Assembly (NCBI GenBank): GCA_018242295.1
Contig: JAFECE010000003.1
Coordinates: 1-64,000 of the forward strand
Reading direction: 5' to 3'
DNA: 64,000 nucleotides
Source of the DNA: Pseudomonadota bacterium
GTDB lineage: Bacteria > Pseudomonadota > Alphaproteobacteria > Rhizobiales > Hyphomicrobiaceae
The notes beneath the pieces are model-generated. The model had not been told where the DNA came from and did no database searches. It worked only from the letters and a program-made list of their open reading frames with translations. A program made the translations under genes and the position numbers. Numbering within the stretch: position 1 is the first letter of the stretch; each line of letters opens with the position of its first letter. Positions 1-9,091 of this stretch are shown here, in pieces.

Positions 1-3000
1 CGCAACATCGCCGAGGTGACGACGGCGGTCGCCCGCGGCGACCTTTCGCGCAAGATCACCGTCGACGTCAAAGGCGAAATTCTCGAGCTGAAAAACACCA
101 TCAACACGATGGTCGATCAGCTCAACGCGTTCGCCTCGGAAGTGACACGCGTTGCGCGCGAGGTCGGTACCGAGGGCCGTCTCGGCGGACAGGCGGCCGT
201 TCCGGGCGTCGCCGGTACGTGGAAGGATTTGACCGACACCGTGAACGTCATGGCGGCGAACCTGACGGAACAGGTTCGCGGCATCGTGAAGGTTGTGACG
301 GCGGTCGCCAACGGCGACCTGAAGCCCAAGCTGACCGTGAAGTCGAAGGGCGAAGTCGCGGCGCTTGCCGAAACGATCAACGACATGACGGATACACTCG
401 CGCTCTTCGCAGATCAGGTGACGACGGTTGCGCGCGAGGTCGGCGTCGAAGGCCGCCTCGGCGGTCAGGCGAATGTGCCCGGCGCGGCCGGCACGTGGAA
501 AGATCTCACCGGCAACGTCAACCTGCTCGCCGCGAACCTCACCACTCAGGTGCGCGCGATCGCCGAGGTTACGACGGCAGTGACGAAGGGCGACCTGACG
601 CGCTCGATTCAGGTGGAAGCGCGCGGCGAAGTCGCCGAGCTCAAAGACTACATCAATACGATGATCGGCAACCTGCGCCTCACGACGCAGCTCAACACCG
701 AACAGGACTGGCTCAAGACGAACCTCGCGCGCTTCACCAGCATGCTGCAGGGCCAGCGCGACGTCGTCACCGTGGGCAGAAAACTTCTGTCGGAACTCGT
801 GCCGCTGATCAATGCGCATCAGGGCGTCATCTATCAGTACGATGCGACGGGAAGTGAACTCAAGATTCTCGCGAAGTACGCGGACGACGTCGACGTTCGC
901 TATCCGGAAAGGCTGGAACTTGGTTCGAGCCTCATCGGACAATGCGCGATCGAAAAGAAAAGACGCGTTCTGACCGACATCCCGGAACCGGCGGGGAGCA
1001 TCGACGCCGTCGTCTTCCGGGCCCCTCCCCGCAGCGTCATCGTGCATCCGATCACGTTCGAAGATCAGATCAAGGCCGTCATCTCACTCAGCTCGCTCCA
1101 GAATTTCGAACCGGCGCAGCTGACGTTCCTGGAACAGCTCTCGGTCAGCATCGGCGTCGTCTTGAACAGTATCGAGGCAACGATGCAAACCGAAAGCCTG
1201 CTGATGCAGTCGCAGCAGCTTGCGGCCGAGCTGCAAGATCAGCAAAAGGCGATGCAGAAGACGAACGAGGAGCTGGCGCAGAAGGCGCAGCAGCTTGCGG
1301 AACGCAACTTCGAAGTGGAGCGCAAGAACGAGGAAATCGATCAGGCCCGCCGCGCCGTCGAAGAGAAGGCCGCCGAGTTGGCGTTGACGTCACGCTACAA
1401 GTCCGAATTCCTCGCGAACATGTCTCACGAGCTGCGGACGCCGCTCAACAGCATTCTCATCCTTGGGCAGCAGTTGACCGACAATCCGGACGGCAATCTC
1501 TCCGACAGACAGGTGGAGTTCGCACGCACGATCCACGGCGCCGGTACCGATCTTCTCAATTTGATCAGCGACATTCTCGATCTTTCGAAGATCGAGTCCG
1601 GAACGGTGTCCGTCGATGCCGAAGAGATTGCGTTCAATGGCTTGATCGAGGCGGTGGCACGACCGTTCCGCCACGAGGCCGAGCGGCGCGCGCTCGGCTT
1701 CCAAGTCACGTTTAATGCCGATCTCGGGAAAACAATCTTCACCGACTCTAAGCGCCTGCAGCAGGTGCTGAAGAACCTGCTTTCGAACGCCTTCAAATTC
1801 ACGCGCGAAGGGCATGTCCGGCTCACGGTCAAACCAGCAACCGCCAAGTGGAGCAGCGATCATCCCATCCTCTCGACAGCGCAGACCGTGGTGGCGTTCG
1901 AGGTGGCGGATTCGGGGATCGGCATTCCGGCCGACAAGCAAAAGCTCATCTTCGAAGCGTTTCAGCAGGCCGACGCCAGCACGAGCCGAAAATACGGCGG
2001 CACCGGGCTCGGTCTCGCGATCAGCCGCGAACTCGCCCACCTTCTTGGCGGCGAAATCCAGCTAAGAAGCGAGCCCGGCACCGGCAGCGTGTTCACACTC
2101 TACCTGCCGCTTCGATATGCCTCTTTGGCGAGCGACGTTCGCACAAAGCCCGAAGCTTCGCCCTCTGTGCCGACGCCATTGTCTCTCGCCGGTCCGTTGC
2201 CGGCGCCGATCGAAGACGATCGCGACAACATCGCGGCGGGCGACCAGGTGCTTCTCATCGTCGAGGACGATATCAACTTCGCGCGGATCCTGCTCGATGC
2301 CGCGCACGATACCGGCTTCAAGGGCATCATCTGCCAACGCGGCGTCGAGGCGATGACACTTGCGACCGACTACAATCCGACGGCCATTTCACTTGATATC
2401 CATTTGCCGGACGTGCTCGGCTGGTCGGTACTCAGTCAGCTCAAGCACAATCCGCTGACGCGACATATTCCCGTGCAAGTGCTGACGCTCGATGACGATC
2501 GTCATCATGGCTTGGCGCGCGGCGCCTACTCGTTCCTGACTAAGCCGCTGCAGACCGATCAGCTAAAATCGGCGTTACGCAAGATCGGCACGTTCTCGAC
2601 ATCGACAACCAAGAAGCTTCTCATCATTGAAGACGATCCGGCGGAACTTCTGAGCGTCTCGGCGCTTCTCGAGGACCACGATCTCTCGATTTTGTCTGCA
2701 TCAAGCGGGCAATCGGCAATCGAAATTCTAAATCGCGAAGACGTCGATTGTGTCGTGCTCGATCTGAAATTGCCCGATATGTCGGGCTTCGAGATCCTTG
2801 AGCATATGAGCCGCCAGGAGACGATGCGCGATATCCCCGTCATTGTGTTCACGGGACGGGAGTTATCGAGCGAGGAGAACTTGCAGATCCGTCAATACGC
2901 TCGTACCGTCGTCGTGAAGGGTGTGGAATCCCCGGAACGGCTTCTGGACGAGACTGCGCTGTTCCTGCACCGCGTCGTGACCGAACTTCCAGCCGAGAAG

Positions 3001-3411
3001 CAGGAGCTTTTGTCACGGCTGCACGATACGGACGACTATCTCATCGGCCGCAAGGTGCTTCTTGTTGATGACGACGCGCGAAACATCTTTGCATTGAGCA
3101 GCCTGCTCGAGCGTCGCGGAATGGAAGTCCTGACGGCGAACACCGGGCTGGAAGCCATCGAAACCTTGAGCTCGACCGATGTTTCAATCGTCTTGATGGA
3201 TATCATGATGCCGGAAATGGACGGTTATCAGACTATGCAGAAAATTCGGAGCAGCGAGAAGAACCAGCGGCTGCCGATCATCGCGCTGACTGCAAAGGCG
3301 ATGAAGGGCGACCGTGAGAAATGCCTTGAAGCCGGCGCATCCGATTACCTCGCGAAGCCTGTCGATACCGAGCAGCTGATTTCGGCGCTGCGCATGTGGC
3401 TGCACCGGTAA
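1..3411 (+). CDS. Multi-HAMP hybrid sensor histidine kinase with three receiver domains (5' end outside window)
   Basis: Signal-transducing hybrid kinase. The frame is open from base 1, so the N-terminus, possibly with more HAMP units, is missing. Counting residue 1 at base 16: residues 1-230 hold three HAMP-like units repeating every 92 residues; about 245-395 is a GAF-like domain; 400-460 is a Gln/Glu-rich coiled coil. The dimerisation/phosphoacceptor helix has '[13 protein letters not shown]' with His471. The ATPase domain shows N box '[10 protein letters not shown]', G1 'DSGIGIP' and G2 '[10 protein letters not shown]'. Three receiver domains follow, with phosphoacceptor motifs 'SLDIHLP', 'VLDLKLP' and 'LMDIMMP'. 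This layout matches soluble poly-HAMP hybrid kinases of rhizobia and methylotrophs. The stimulus is unknown. The stop lies 10 bases before the next kinase gene, so the two are probably co-transcribed. Confidence 0.93.
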   Translation, partial: RNIAEVTTAVARGDLSRKITVDVKGEILELKNTINTMVDQLNAFASEVTRVAREVGTEGRLGGQAAVPGVAGTWKDLTDTVNVMAANLTEQVRGIVKVVTAVANGDLKPKLTVKSKGEVAALAETINDMTDTLALFADQVTTVAREVGVEGRLGGQANVPGAAGTWKDLTGNVNLLAANLTTQVRAIAEVTTAVTKGDLTRSIQVEARGEVAELKDYINTMIGNLRLTTQLNTEQDWLKTNLARFTSMLQGQRDVVTVGRKLLSELVPLINAHQGVIYQYDATGSELKILAKYADDVDVRYPERLELGSSLIGQCAIEKKRRVLTDIPEPAGSIDAVVFRAPPRSVIVHPITFEDQIKAVISLSSLQNFEPAQLTFLEQLSVSIGVVLNSIEATMQTESLLMQSQQLAAELQDQQKAMQKTNEELAQKAQQLAERNFEVERKNEEIDQARRAVEEKAAELALTSRYKSEFLANMSHELRTPLNSILILGQQLTDNPDGNLSDRQVEFARTIHGAGTDLLNLISDILDLSKIESGTVSVDAEEIAFNGLIEAVARPFRHEAERRALGFQVTFNADLGKTIFTDSKRLQQVLKNLLSNAFKFTREGHVRLTVKPATAKWSSDHPILSTAQTVVAFEVADSGIGIPADKQKLIFEAFQQADASTSRKYGGTGLGLAISRELAHLLGGEIQLRSEPGTGSVFTLYLPLRYASLASDVRTKPEASPSVPTPLSLAGPLPAPIEDDRDNIAAGDQVLLIVEDDINFARILLDAAHDTGFKGIICQRGVEAMTLATDYNPTAISLDIHLPDVLGWSVLSQLKHNPLTRHIPVQVLTLDDDRHHGLARGAYSFLTKPLQTDQLKSALRKIGTFSTSTTKKLLIIEDDPAELLSVSALLEDHDLSILSASSGQSAIEILNREDVDCVVLDLKLPDMSGFEILEHMSRQETMRDIPVIVFTGRELSSEENLQIRQYARTVVVKGVESPERLLDETALFLHRVVTELPAEKQELLSRLHDTDDYLIGRKVLLVDDDARNIFALSSLLERRGMEVLTANTGLEAIETLSSTDVSIVLMDIMMPEMDGYQTMQKIRSSEKNQRLPIIALTAKAMKGDREKCLEAGASDYLAKPVDTEQLISALRMWLHR
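16..700 (+). repeat. Tandem 276-bp HAMP-coding repeats
   Basis: Two full units and a partial third repeat with an exact 276-base (92-codon) period. The 'acg(acg)gcggtc...ggcgacct' start recurs at about 16, 292 and 568. The 'gttgcgcgcgaggtcgg' stretch recurs at about 151 and 427, each followed by the codons for 'EGRLGGQA'. The repeat encodes stacked HAMP linkers. The nucleotide similarity suggests fairly recent duplication or gene conversion, and more units may lie upstream of the window. Confidence 0.85.
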
Positions 3412-3421
3412 CGGAGACGAC

Positions 3422-5350
3422 ATGGTAGGCGAAGCCGTTTCGATAGATCCCATCAATATTCTTCTGGTCGATGATCAGCCTGGAAAGCTGCTCACGTACG
3501 AGGCCATTCTCGATGGACTCGACGCGACGCTCATCAAGGCGACGACCGCCGAGGAAGCGCTCACCGCGCTCCTCAAGAACGACATTGCCGTCATCCTGAT
3601 GGACGTCTGCATGCCCGACCTCGACGGATTCGAGCTTGCGGCGATGATCAGAGATCATCCGCGACACGAGAAGACTGCGGTCATCTTCATCTCGGCGGTG
3701 CGGCTTGAAACCGATGACCTTCTGAAGGGTTACCGGACGGGTGCGGTGGATTATGTGTCCGTCCCGGTCGTGCCGGAAATTCTGAAAGCGAAGGTTCAGA
3801 TCTTCGTTGAGCTTTACAGAAAAAGCCGGCAGCTCGACACGCTCAATGCCGAGCTCGAGGCACGCGTGCAACAGCGCGCGCAGCAGCTCGAAGAATCGCA
3901 TGCGCGACTACAGGAGAGCGAAGAACGCCTTCGTCTCGCGAGCGAGGCCGCGAAGCTCGCGACGTTCGAATTCGATCAGAAATCGCAAACGCTTCAGTGG
4001 TCAGCCAACATCTCCGACGTGCTTCACAGCAAGCTTCCGCTGCATCAAACCTTCGAGTCGTTCATGGCGTTCGTGCATGAAGACGATCGCGAAATGGTGC
4101 GCAGCTACGTTCGTACGGCAAATTATGCCGAAACGACGGCAGAATTGGAGTTTCGCGTAACGGGCGCGCGCGGCGTTGCATGGATCCTCGCCCGTGCCCG
4201 CGCCTTTAACACCAGCGATGCCGAGACGCCGCGCGTTCTTGGCAACCTGCTCGACATCACCGATCGCAAGTCGGCCGAAAGCCATCAGCAGCTGCTCATG
4301 GCCGAACTCGATCATCGCGTGAAAAACATTCTCGCCAACGTCGCGGCGATCGCGCGGCTCTCCAGTTCGAATGCCGTTTCCGTCGCCGCGTTCGCTGCGG
4401 CGCTCGATGGGCGTATTCACGCGATGTCGGCGGCCCACGATCTTTTGCGGCAAAGCAGCTGGACCGGCGTCGATCTTCACGAACTCGTTCAGGGGGCACT
4501 TGCGCCTTTCCGTTCCCGCTCGGACAACGACATCGTCGTCGAAGGCGACCGTGTACGCCTGACGTCGAAGTTCGGCCAGTCAATGGCGCTCGTTCTGCAT
4601 GAGCTCGTCACGAACGCCGTCAAACACGGGGCGCTGTCGAAGCCGGGCGGCCGGGTGTCCGTCGAATGGGCGCGGATCGTGACGCCGGACGGCGATAAAA
4701 TCAGGTTCTCGTGGCGGGAAAGCGGGGGACCTATTTGCACCAAGCCCGAGCGCAACGGATTTGGACTGGCCGTCATTCGCAGTGCCGCATCCGAGTGCGG
4801 CGGGGTCGCGGAAATGAATTTTGCGCCGGAAGGTTTTCAATTCAATTTCCTCGGAGATCTGTCGTCGCGCGCACATATGGTTGGCACGCGGCACATTGCG
4901 ATCGTGCCGAAACTGCGCGTGCCTTTGCTCCCCGCCAACTTGGCGGTTCCCGGTCCCTGGCGCATCCTGCTCGTGGAAGATGAGGCGCTGATCGCCATGC
5001 AGTTGCAGCTCGACCTCGAGGCCGATGGGCACAAGGTCGTCGGCCCATTCGGTCAGCTTTCCGAGGGTCTCAAGGCTGCCACGGATTCAAACTTCGACAT
5101 CGCGCTCATCGATATCAATCTCGGTGCGGACAACAGTGCGCCGATCGCCGAGATTCTCGACCGGCGCCGGATCCCGTTCGCGTTCACGACGGGCTACAAC
5201 GATCTGGTGTTCTTGCCGCCGCGGCTCAGGGATTATCCGCACCTGACGAAACCTTACAATCCTGCTGACGTGAAGGATCTCGTCACGCTCCTGGGCCATG
5301 GTGCTGAGCAGCGCCGTTCCGCAGAAAGCGCGTCCAACCAAGTCGCGTAA
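3422..5350 (+). CDS. Receiver-PAS-HWE histidine kinase-receiver protein
   Basis: Cytoplasmic hybrid signalling protein of 642 residues. An N-terminal receiver domain (about 12-130) carries 'LVDDQ', phosphoacceptor Asp61 in 'LMDVCMPDLDG' and a coiled-coil exit. A PAS-like domain covers about 165-285. The HWE-family kinase core follows, with phosphoacceptor His298 in 'ELDHRVKNIL', the N-box 'HELVTNAVKHGALS', and the diagnostic 'WRESGGP'. A second receiver begins near 515 ('RILLVEDEALIAMQ', 'ALIDINLG'). It has no membrane segments. The start ATG has GGAG 7 bases upstream. It sits 10 bases after the large hybrid kinase, so it probably takes part in the same phosphorelay. HWE kinases are often tied to the general stress response of alphaproteobacteria; that link is inference here. 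Confidence 0.92.
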   Translation: MVGEAVSIDPINILLVDDQPGKLLTYEAILDGLDATLIKATTAEEALTALLKNDIAVILMDVCMPDLDGFELAAMIRDHPRHEKTAVIFISAVRLETDDLLKGYRTGAVDYVSVPVVPEILKAKVQIFVELYRKSRQLDTLNAELEARVQQRAQQLEESHARLQESEERLRLASEAAKLATFEFDQKSQTLQWSANISDVLHSKLPLHQTFESFMAFVHEDDREMVRSYVRTANYAETTAELEFRVTGARGVAWILARARAFNTSDAETPRVLGNLLDITDRKSAESHQQLLMAELDHRVKNILANVAAIARLSSSNAVSVAAFAAALDGRIHAMSAAHDLLRQSSWTGVDLHELVQGALAPFRSRSDNDIVVEGDRVRLTSKFGQSMALVLHELVTNAVKHGALSKPGGRVSVEWARIVTPDGDKIRFSWRESGGPICTKPERNGFGLAVIRSAASECGGVAEMNFAPEGFQFNFLGDLSSRAHMVGTRHIAIVPKLRVPLLPANLAVPGPWRILLVEDEALIAMQLQLDLEADGHKVVGPFGQLSEGLKAATDSNFDIALIDINLGADNSAPIAEILDRRRIPFAFTTGYNDLVFLPPRLRDYPHLTKPYNPADVKDLVTLLGHGAEQRRSAESASNQVA

Positions 5351-5361
5351 AGTTTTCAGGT

Positions 5362-5787
5362 TTAGTGGGCTTGCGTCAGCGTCGCGGAGGCCGCTGCGAA
5401 ATCATCGATCGCACTATGGATAACGGCGCGTTTCTTGAGTTCGCCGCTCAAAAGCAAGACATCGAGTTCAGATTTCGGGATTGCGCCTTCGGTGGGCAGT
5501 CCGGCAAGAGGATCTTCCGACGCTCGCCCGAAGATCAAGCGCCATTCCTTAATGCGCTCTTGAAATGCCCTTTTGTTGGCCCGATCTCCTACGAAGCCAT
5601 CTCCGTCACGGAGCATACTGTTGTAGCAATCGATGCGGACGCCTTGGAGCAGACTCATTCCATGATGCAAATCACCGAGCTTCAAAGTCGTCTGGAATTC
5701 GCCCGGCGCGCCGTACATGGGTCCTCGCATTCCGCGCTGCAGGCAACCAACGCGCTTGCTTAAGAGTTGTTCCCGTTTGCAAATCAC
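5362..5787 (-). CDS. Hypothetical protein, possibly a truncated sugar-kinase-like gene
   Basis: The frame encodes 141 residues from a GTG at 5787; an internal ATG at 5730 (starting 'MRGPMYGAP') is an alternative start. Its composition is protein-like, with 'RIDCYNSMLRDGDGFVGDR' and 'RIKEWRLIFG'. I recall similar stretches in longer Rhizobiales proteins annotated as ROK/glucokinase-like, where 'GFVGDRA.K.AF' is followed by 'AIDDFA' and then a further nucleotide-binding half. Here the frame stops right after 'AIDDFAAASATL', just 11 bases from the end of the convergent kinase gene. It may therefore be a C-terminally truncated remnant. The family assignment is from memory and weak. A plus-strand frame over the same bases looks less protein-like. 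Confidence 0.5.
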   Translation of the reverse strand: MICKREQLLSKRVGCLQRGMRGPMYGAPGEFQTTLKLGDLHHGMSLLQGVRIDCYNSMLRDGDGFVGDRANKRAFQERIKEWRLIFGRASEDPLAGLPTEGAIPKSELDVLLLSGELKKRAVIHSAIDDFAAASATLTQAH

Positions 5788-5803
5788 TCCCTAGGGGGAC
5801 CCG

Positions 5804-7714
5804 ATGACCCTGACGACCTTCCAACCGTATCGCTCATCGCTCGACGTCGCGGCAATCGGCAACGGACGCGTTGCTGCGCTCATCGATCAAGGCGCACGGA
5901 TCGTGTGGTGGTGCTTTCCGCGACTGGATGGCGATCCGATCTTTTGCCGTTTGCTCGCGGGCGACGAGGACAAGGGCTTTTGCGATGTCGTGCTCGAGGG
6001 CCAAGTCTCGGCGCAATCCTACTACATACGCAACACCTGCATTCTGGAAACGATCCTGATCGCCGACAACGGCGCCAGCGTGAAGGTGACGGATTTCTGC
6101 CCGCGCTTCTGGCGTTACGACCGATCCTTCCATCCGACGCAACTCATTCGGCGGATCGAACCGCTAAGAGGATTGCCGCGCATCTCGGTGCGCGTCCGGC
6201 CGACGTATAATTATGGGCAGCCTGCGTGCAGCGCGTCGCACGGATCAAACCACATCCGGTATCTCTGCGGCACCACAGCCGTTCGCCTCACGACAGATCT
6301 TCCCGTGTCCTACATCGCGCACGAGACGTCGTTCTCGCTAACGCACCCGGCGACACTCGTCATCGGTTCGGATGAGCCAATCGAAAGCTCGATCGATTCG
6401 ATGTCGAGAGAGTTCCTCGAACGCACGCGCGATTTCTGGGTGACATGGGTCAGGGGTCTGGCCGTCAGCTACGAATGGCAGCCCGAAATCATACGCGCCG
6501 CGATTTCCCTCAAGCTCTGCACCTTCGAGGAGACAGGCGCCATCACGGCCGCTTTGACGACATCGATCCCAGAAGCGCCAAACACTCCGAGGACATGGGA
6601 TTACCGGTTCTGCTGGCTGCGTGACGCTTACTTCGTTATCCGCGCTCTCAATCGATTGGGCGCCACGCAATCCATGGAGAACTATCTCGATTACATCACG
6701 ACCGTCGTCTCCGACACGCAAACCCCATTGAAACCCGTCTACGGGATCGTTCACAACGATACTGCCGCGGAACGGATCGCGCCGCACTTGCAGGGCTATC
6801 TCGGCATGGGTCCCGTGCGCGTCGGCAATCTCGCGTCCGACCAGCTGCAGCATGACGCCTATGGCAGCGTGATCCTCGGCGTCGCTCAGATGTTCATCGA
6901 TCAGCGATTGCCGCGGATGGGCGACGTCAGCCTATTCCGCGAACTCGAATTTCTCGGAGAGCATGCGCGCCGTCTCTATCTGGAACCTGACGCGGGCATT
7001 TGGGAGTATCGCGGGCGTTTGCGCATTCATACGCACTCGGCGCTGCTCTGCTGGGTGGCATGCGATCGCCTTGCGCGCATTGCACAGCTTCTCGGCTTGC
7101 CTGACCGTGTGGTCCACTGGAAAGAATCCGCCGACAAGATCCGCGCGGAAATTCTCACCCGAGCCTGGAGCGACAAGCGCGGCTCATTCACTGGAGCATT
7201 CGATCACGACGAACTCGATGCCAGCGTGCTGTTATTAGGTGATCTGGGGTTCCTACCACCCACCGATCCGCGGTTCGTCAAGACGACCAATGCCATCGGC
7301 CGCGAACTCATGCGCAACGGCTTGATGTTGCGCTATGCGGCGGAAGACGATTTCGGCCTGCCGGAATCGGCATTTCTCGCCTGTCAGTTCTGGTACATCG
7401 ACGCACTCGCGTCCGTGGATCGAAAGGATGAGGCGCGCGAACTCTTCGACGAGCTACTGAAGAAACGCAACGCATTCGGGCTTTTGAGCGAGGACCTCAA
7501 TCCTGCAACCGGCCAGTTGTGGGGTAACCTTCCGCAGACCTACTCGATGGCCGGGATGATCAATTCCGCGATGACACTCTCGCGGACGTGGGAAGATGCC
7601 TGGTGCGGAGCGCCGGCAAAACACGACACCACTCCCAAAGGTCAGGAGCCGGCCGAGCATGATCTCACTGCCGCGGGCCTGATCAGTCCGCGCCGGCCGC
7701 TGAACGTCAACTGA
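5804..7714 (+). CDS. Glycoside hydrolase family 15 (glucoamylase-like) protein
   Basis: Predicted cytoplasmic alpha-glucosidase of the GH15 type, 636 residues and full length. No signal peptide is visible. The N-terminal all-beta domain (about 1-220) starts 'AAIGNGRVAALIDQGARIVW'. The catalytic (alpha/alpha)6 barrel carries the family motif 'WDYRFCWLRDA' near residue 265 and 'LWGNLPQTYSMAGMINSA' near 570. Bacterial relatives act on maltooligosaccharides, isomaltose or trehalose. The trehalose operon 1.4 kb downstream makes trehalose or a related glucan a reasonable but unproven substrate. The ATG follows a purine-rich site (AGGGGG, 5790-5795). The last 8 bases overlap the end of the convergent HWE kinase gene. 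Confidence 0.88.
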   Translation: MTLTTFQPYRSSLDVAAIGNGRVAALIDQGARIVWWCFPRLDGDPIFCRLLAGDEDKGFCDVVLEGQVSAQSYYIRNTCILETILIADNGASVKVTDFCPRFWRYDRSFHPTQLIRRIEPLRGLPRISVRVRPTYNYGQPACSASHGSNHIRYLCGTTAVRLTTDLPVSYIAHETSFSLTHPATLVIGSDEPIESSIDSMSREFLERTRDFWVTWVRGLAVSYEWQPEIIRAAISLKLCTFEETGAITAALTTSIPEAPNTPRTWDYRFCWLRDAYFVIRALNRLGATQSMENYLDYITTVVSDTQTPLKPVYGIVHNDTAAERIAPHLQGYLGMGPVRVGNLASDQLQHDAYGSVILGVAQMFIDQRLPRMGDVSLFRELEFLGEHARRLYLEPDAGIWEYRGRLRIHTHSALLCWVACDRLARIAQLLGLPDRVVHWKESADKIRAEILTRAWSDKRGSFTGAFDHDELDASVLLLGDLGFLPPTDPRFVKTTNAIGRELMRNGLMLRYAAEDDFGLPESAFLACQFWYIDALASVDRKDEARELFDELLKKRNAFGLLSEDLNPATGQLWGNLPQTYSMAGMINSAMTLSRTWEDAWCGAPAKHDTTPKGQEPAEHDLTAAGLISPRRPLNVN

Positions 7715-8813
7715 GTGAGGGGGCGCGACCGCGTGTCCGCCGTGTCGTCGCCTGCTTCAACACGGCGACGATGCGGCAACGAACGCCGTGCTCGTTGAAT
7801 TCACGCTCCACCTGGGCGCTCGGAAAGCCGCTATCGATCAGCGTCGTTCCGAGTCCGCGTCTTTCGGGAGCCTGGACGCGCGGGCCGCCGCGCTCGTCCC
7901 AGACGAGTTCGAAAGACGATTCATCGTCGTCGATCCGGCTCAGCGTCCATTTTACGCTGACCGTTCCGCGCTCGGCCGACCAGGCACCGTATTTTATGGC
8001 GTTCGTACCAAGCTCGTGAAGCGTCAACGCGAGCGCGCTCGCAACGTCGCCGGGAATGACTGTGTCGTGCCCGGCCATCTCGAACCGGTGCGCGCCAGGA
8101 GGCACAAGAGGTTTCAACGTTTCAACGATCAGCTCCTTCAGCGATGCGCCGAGGAAGCTGCGCGTTGCGATCAGGTCCATCGCGTTCCCCATCGCCGAGA
8201 GGCGGCCGGACAGCGACTGCGCGAAACTGTCCACGTCACGGCTAAACCGCGCCGACTGGCTGACGAGGCCGGCTATGACGGCAAAAGTGTTCTTCAGGCG
8301 ATGGCGAAGTTCGATGTTGAGCTGCTCCAGCTGCAGCTCGCCGAGCGCGCTATCCTGAAATAATGCCTCGTTGCGCGCGCGCTCGTTCACCAGCCCCTCG
8401 ACTTTGCGATTGAGGAGATGGACGACGGCAATGATGAGACAAGACAGGATCGTGAAACTTCCGAGGGCCACAATCGCCGGAGGATCGATGCTCCAACCGG
8501 AAACAGGAAGAAAGTAGTACCAGCTGAACAGTAATGAGGCAGCGGCGACCATCAACGCCGGCCCGGTTCCTGCGACGAGCGACGCCACGAGAACAGCCAG
8601 AAAAAAGGTCAAGAATGGCATGCTGTCCTGCAGCCAACGCGTCAGACCCATTCGCGCCAACGCAGCGCTGGCAAAAATTGCCATCGCTACCGGATAGGCT
8701 ATGAGTGGCCGGCGCCTGAGGCGCGGAAACACACGTTCGATCAGATTATCGACGAGTTGAACCATTCGCCCCACGAACGGCCCCGCGCCCATCCAGCATG
8801 CGGCAGCCAGCAT
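7707..8813 (-). CDS. Membrane HWE-family histidine kinase with KdpD-like (DUF4118) sensor region
   Basis: Sensor kinase of 368 residues. Residues 40-135 contain about four closely spaced hydrophobic helices ('FLTFFLAVLVASLVAGTGPA', 'TILSCLIIAVVHLL'), in the manner of the DUF4118 membrane module of KdpD-like kinases, with a short helix leading to the kinase core. The core shows 'ELRHRLKNTFAVIAGL' (phosphoacceptor His), the N-box 'HELGTNAIKYGAWS' and 'WDERGGP', all HWE/HisKA_2 signatures. There is no receiver domain, so the partner regulator is elsewhere or is one of the receivers in the first two genes. The gene is divergent from otsA, with a 278-base gap, and converges on the GH15 gene. The N-terminal start is not certain. 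Confidence 0.88.
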   Translation of the reverse strand: MLAAACWMGAGPFVGRMVQLVDNLIERVFPRLRRRPLIAYPVAMAIFASAALARMGLTRWLQDSMPFLTFFLAVLVASLVAGTGPALMVAAASLLFSWYYFLPVSGWSIDPPAIVALGSFTILSCLIIAVVHLLNRKVEGLVNERARNEALFQDSALGELQLEQLNIELRHRLKNTFAVIAGLVSQSARFSRDVDSFAQSLSGRLSAMGNAMDLIATRSFLGASLKELIVETLKPLVPPGAHRFEMAGHDTVIPGDVASALALTLHELGTNAIKYGAWSAERGTVSVKWTLSRIDDDESSFELVWDERGGPRVQAPERRGLGTTLIDSGFPSAQVEREFNEHGVRCRIVAVLKQATTRRTRGRAPSLS

Positions 8814-8994
8814 TCCGGCGGCGCTGTAGAGCCGTCGCCGTCCCCCATTTGCATTCCCGGAAAGCTATCATGAAATGCGGGCTCACGCGAGCACCCGCGG
8901 CGGACTGTTGCAAAGAATGCTTGCCACCAATGGATCGACGCGCCTCGCAATCACCGCGGAACAGGGCGAGAACACCGCGGCGGGTCGCAGAGAG

Positions 8995-9020
8995 GGAACC
9001 TACAGCAATACCGGGGGGTT
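8995..9020 (+). promoter_or_regulatory. Candidate EcfG (general stress sigma factor) promoter for otsA
   Basis: GGAAC at 8995-8999, a 17-base spacer, then GGTT at 9017-9020. The known EcfG/RpoE2 consensus is GGAAC-N16-17-CGTT, so only the first base of the -10 element differs. A transcript would start near 9028, about 64 bases before the otsA GTG. otsA is a known EcfG-regulon gene in several alphaproteobacteria. The assignment is by motif only. Confidence 0.5.
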
Positions 9021-9091
9021 TATGAAAAAGCGCAGTGCCGCTCGGGGGCAGGCTCTATTCTTGGCTCTCGAGTCGGTTGGAAGGAGGTCGC

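Noticed and set aside
5365-5763. Plus-strand frame of 132 codons between the kinase and GH15 genes
   Set aside because: It covers the same bases as the minus-strand frame, which reads more like a protein; no ribosome-binding site.
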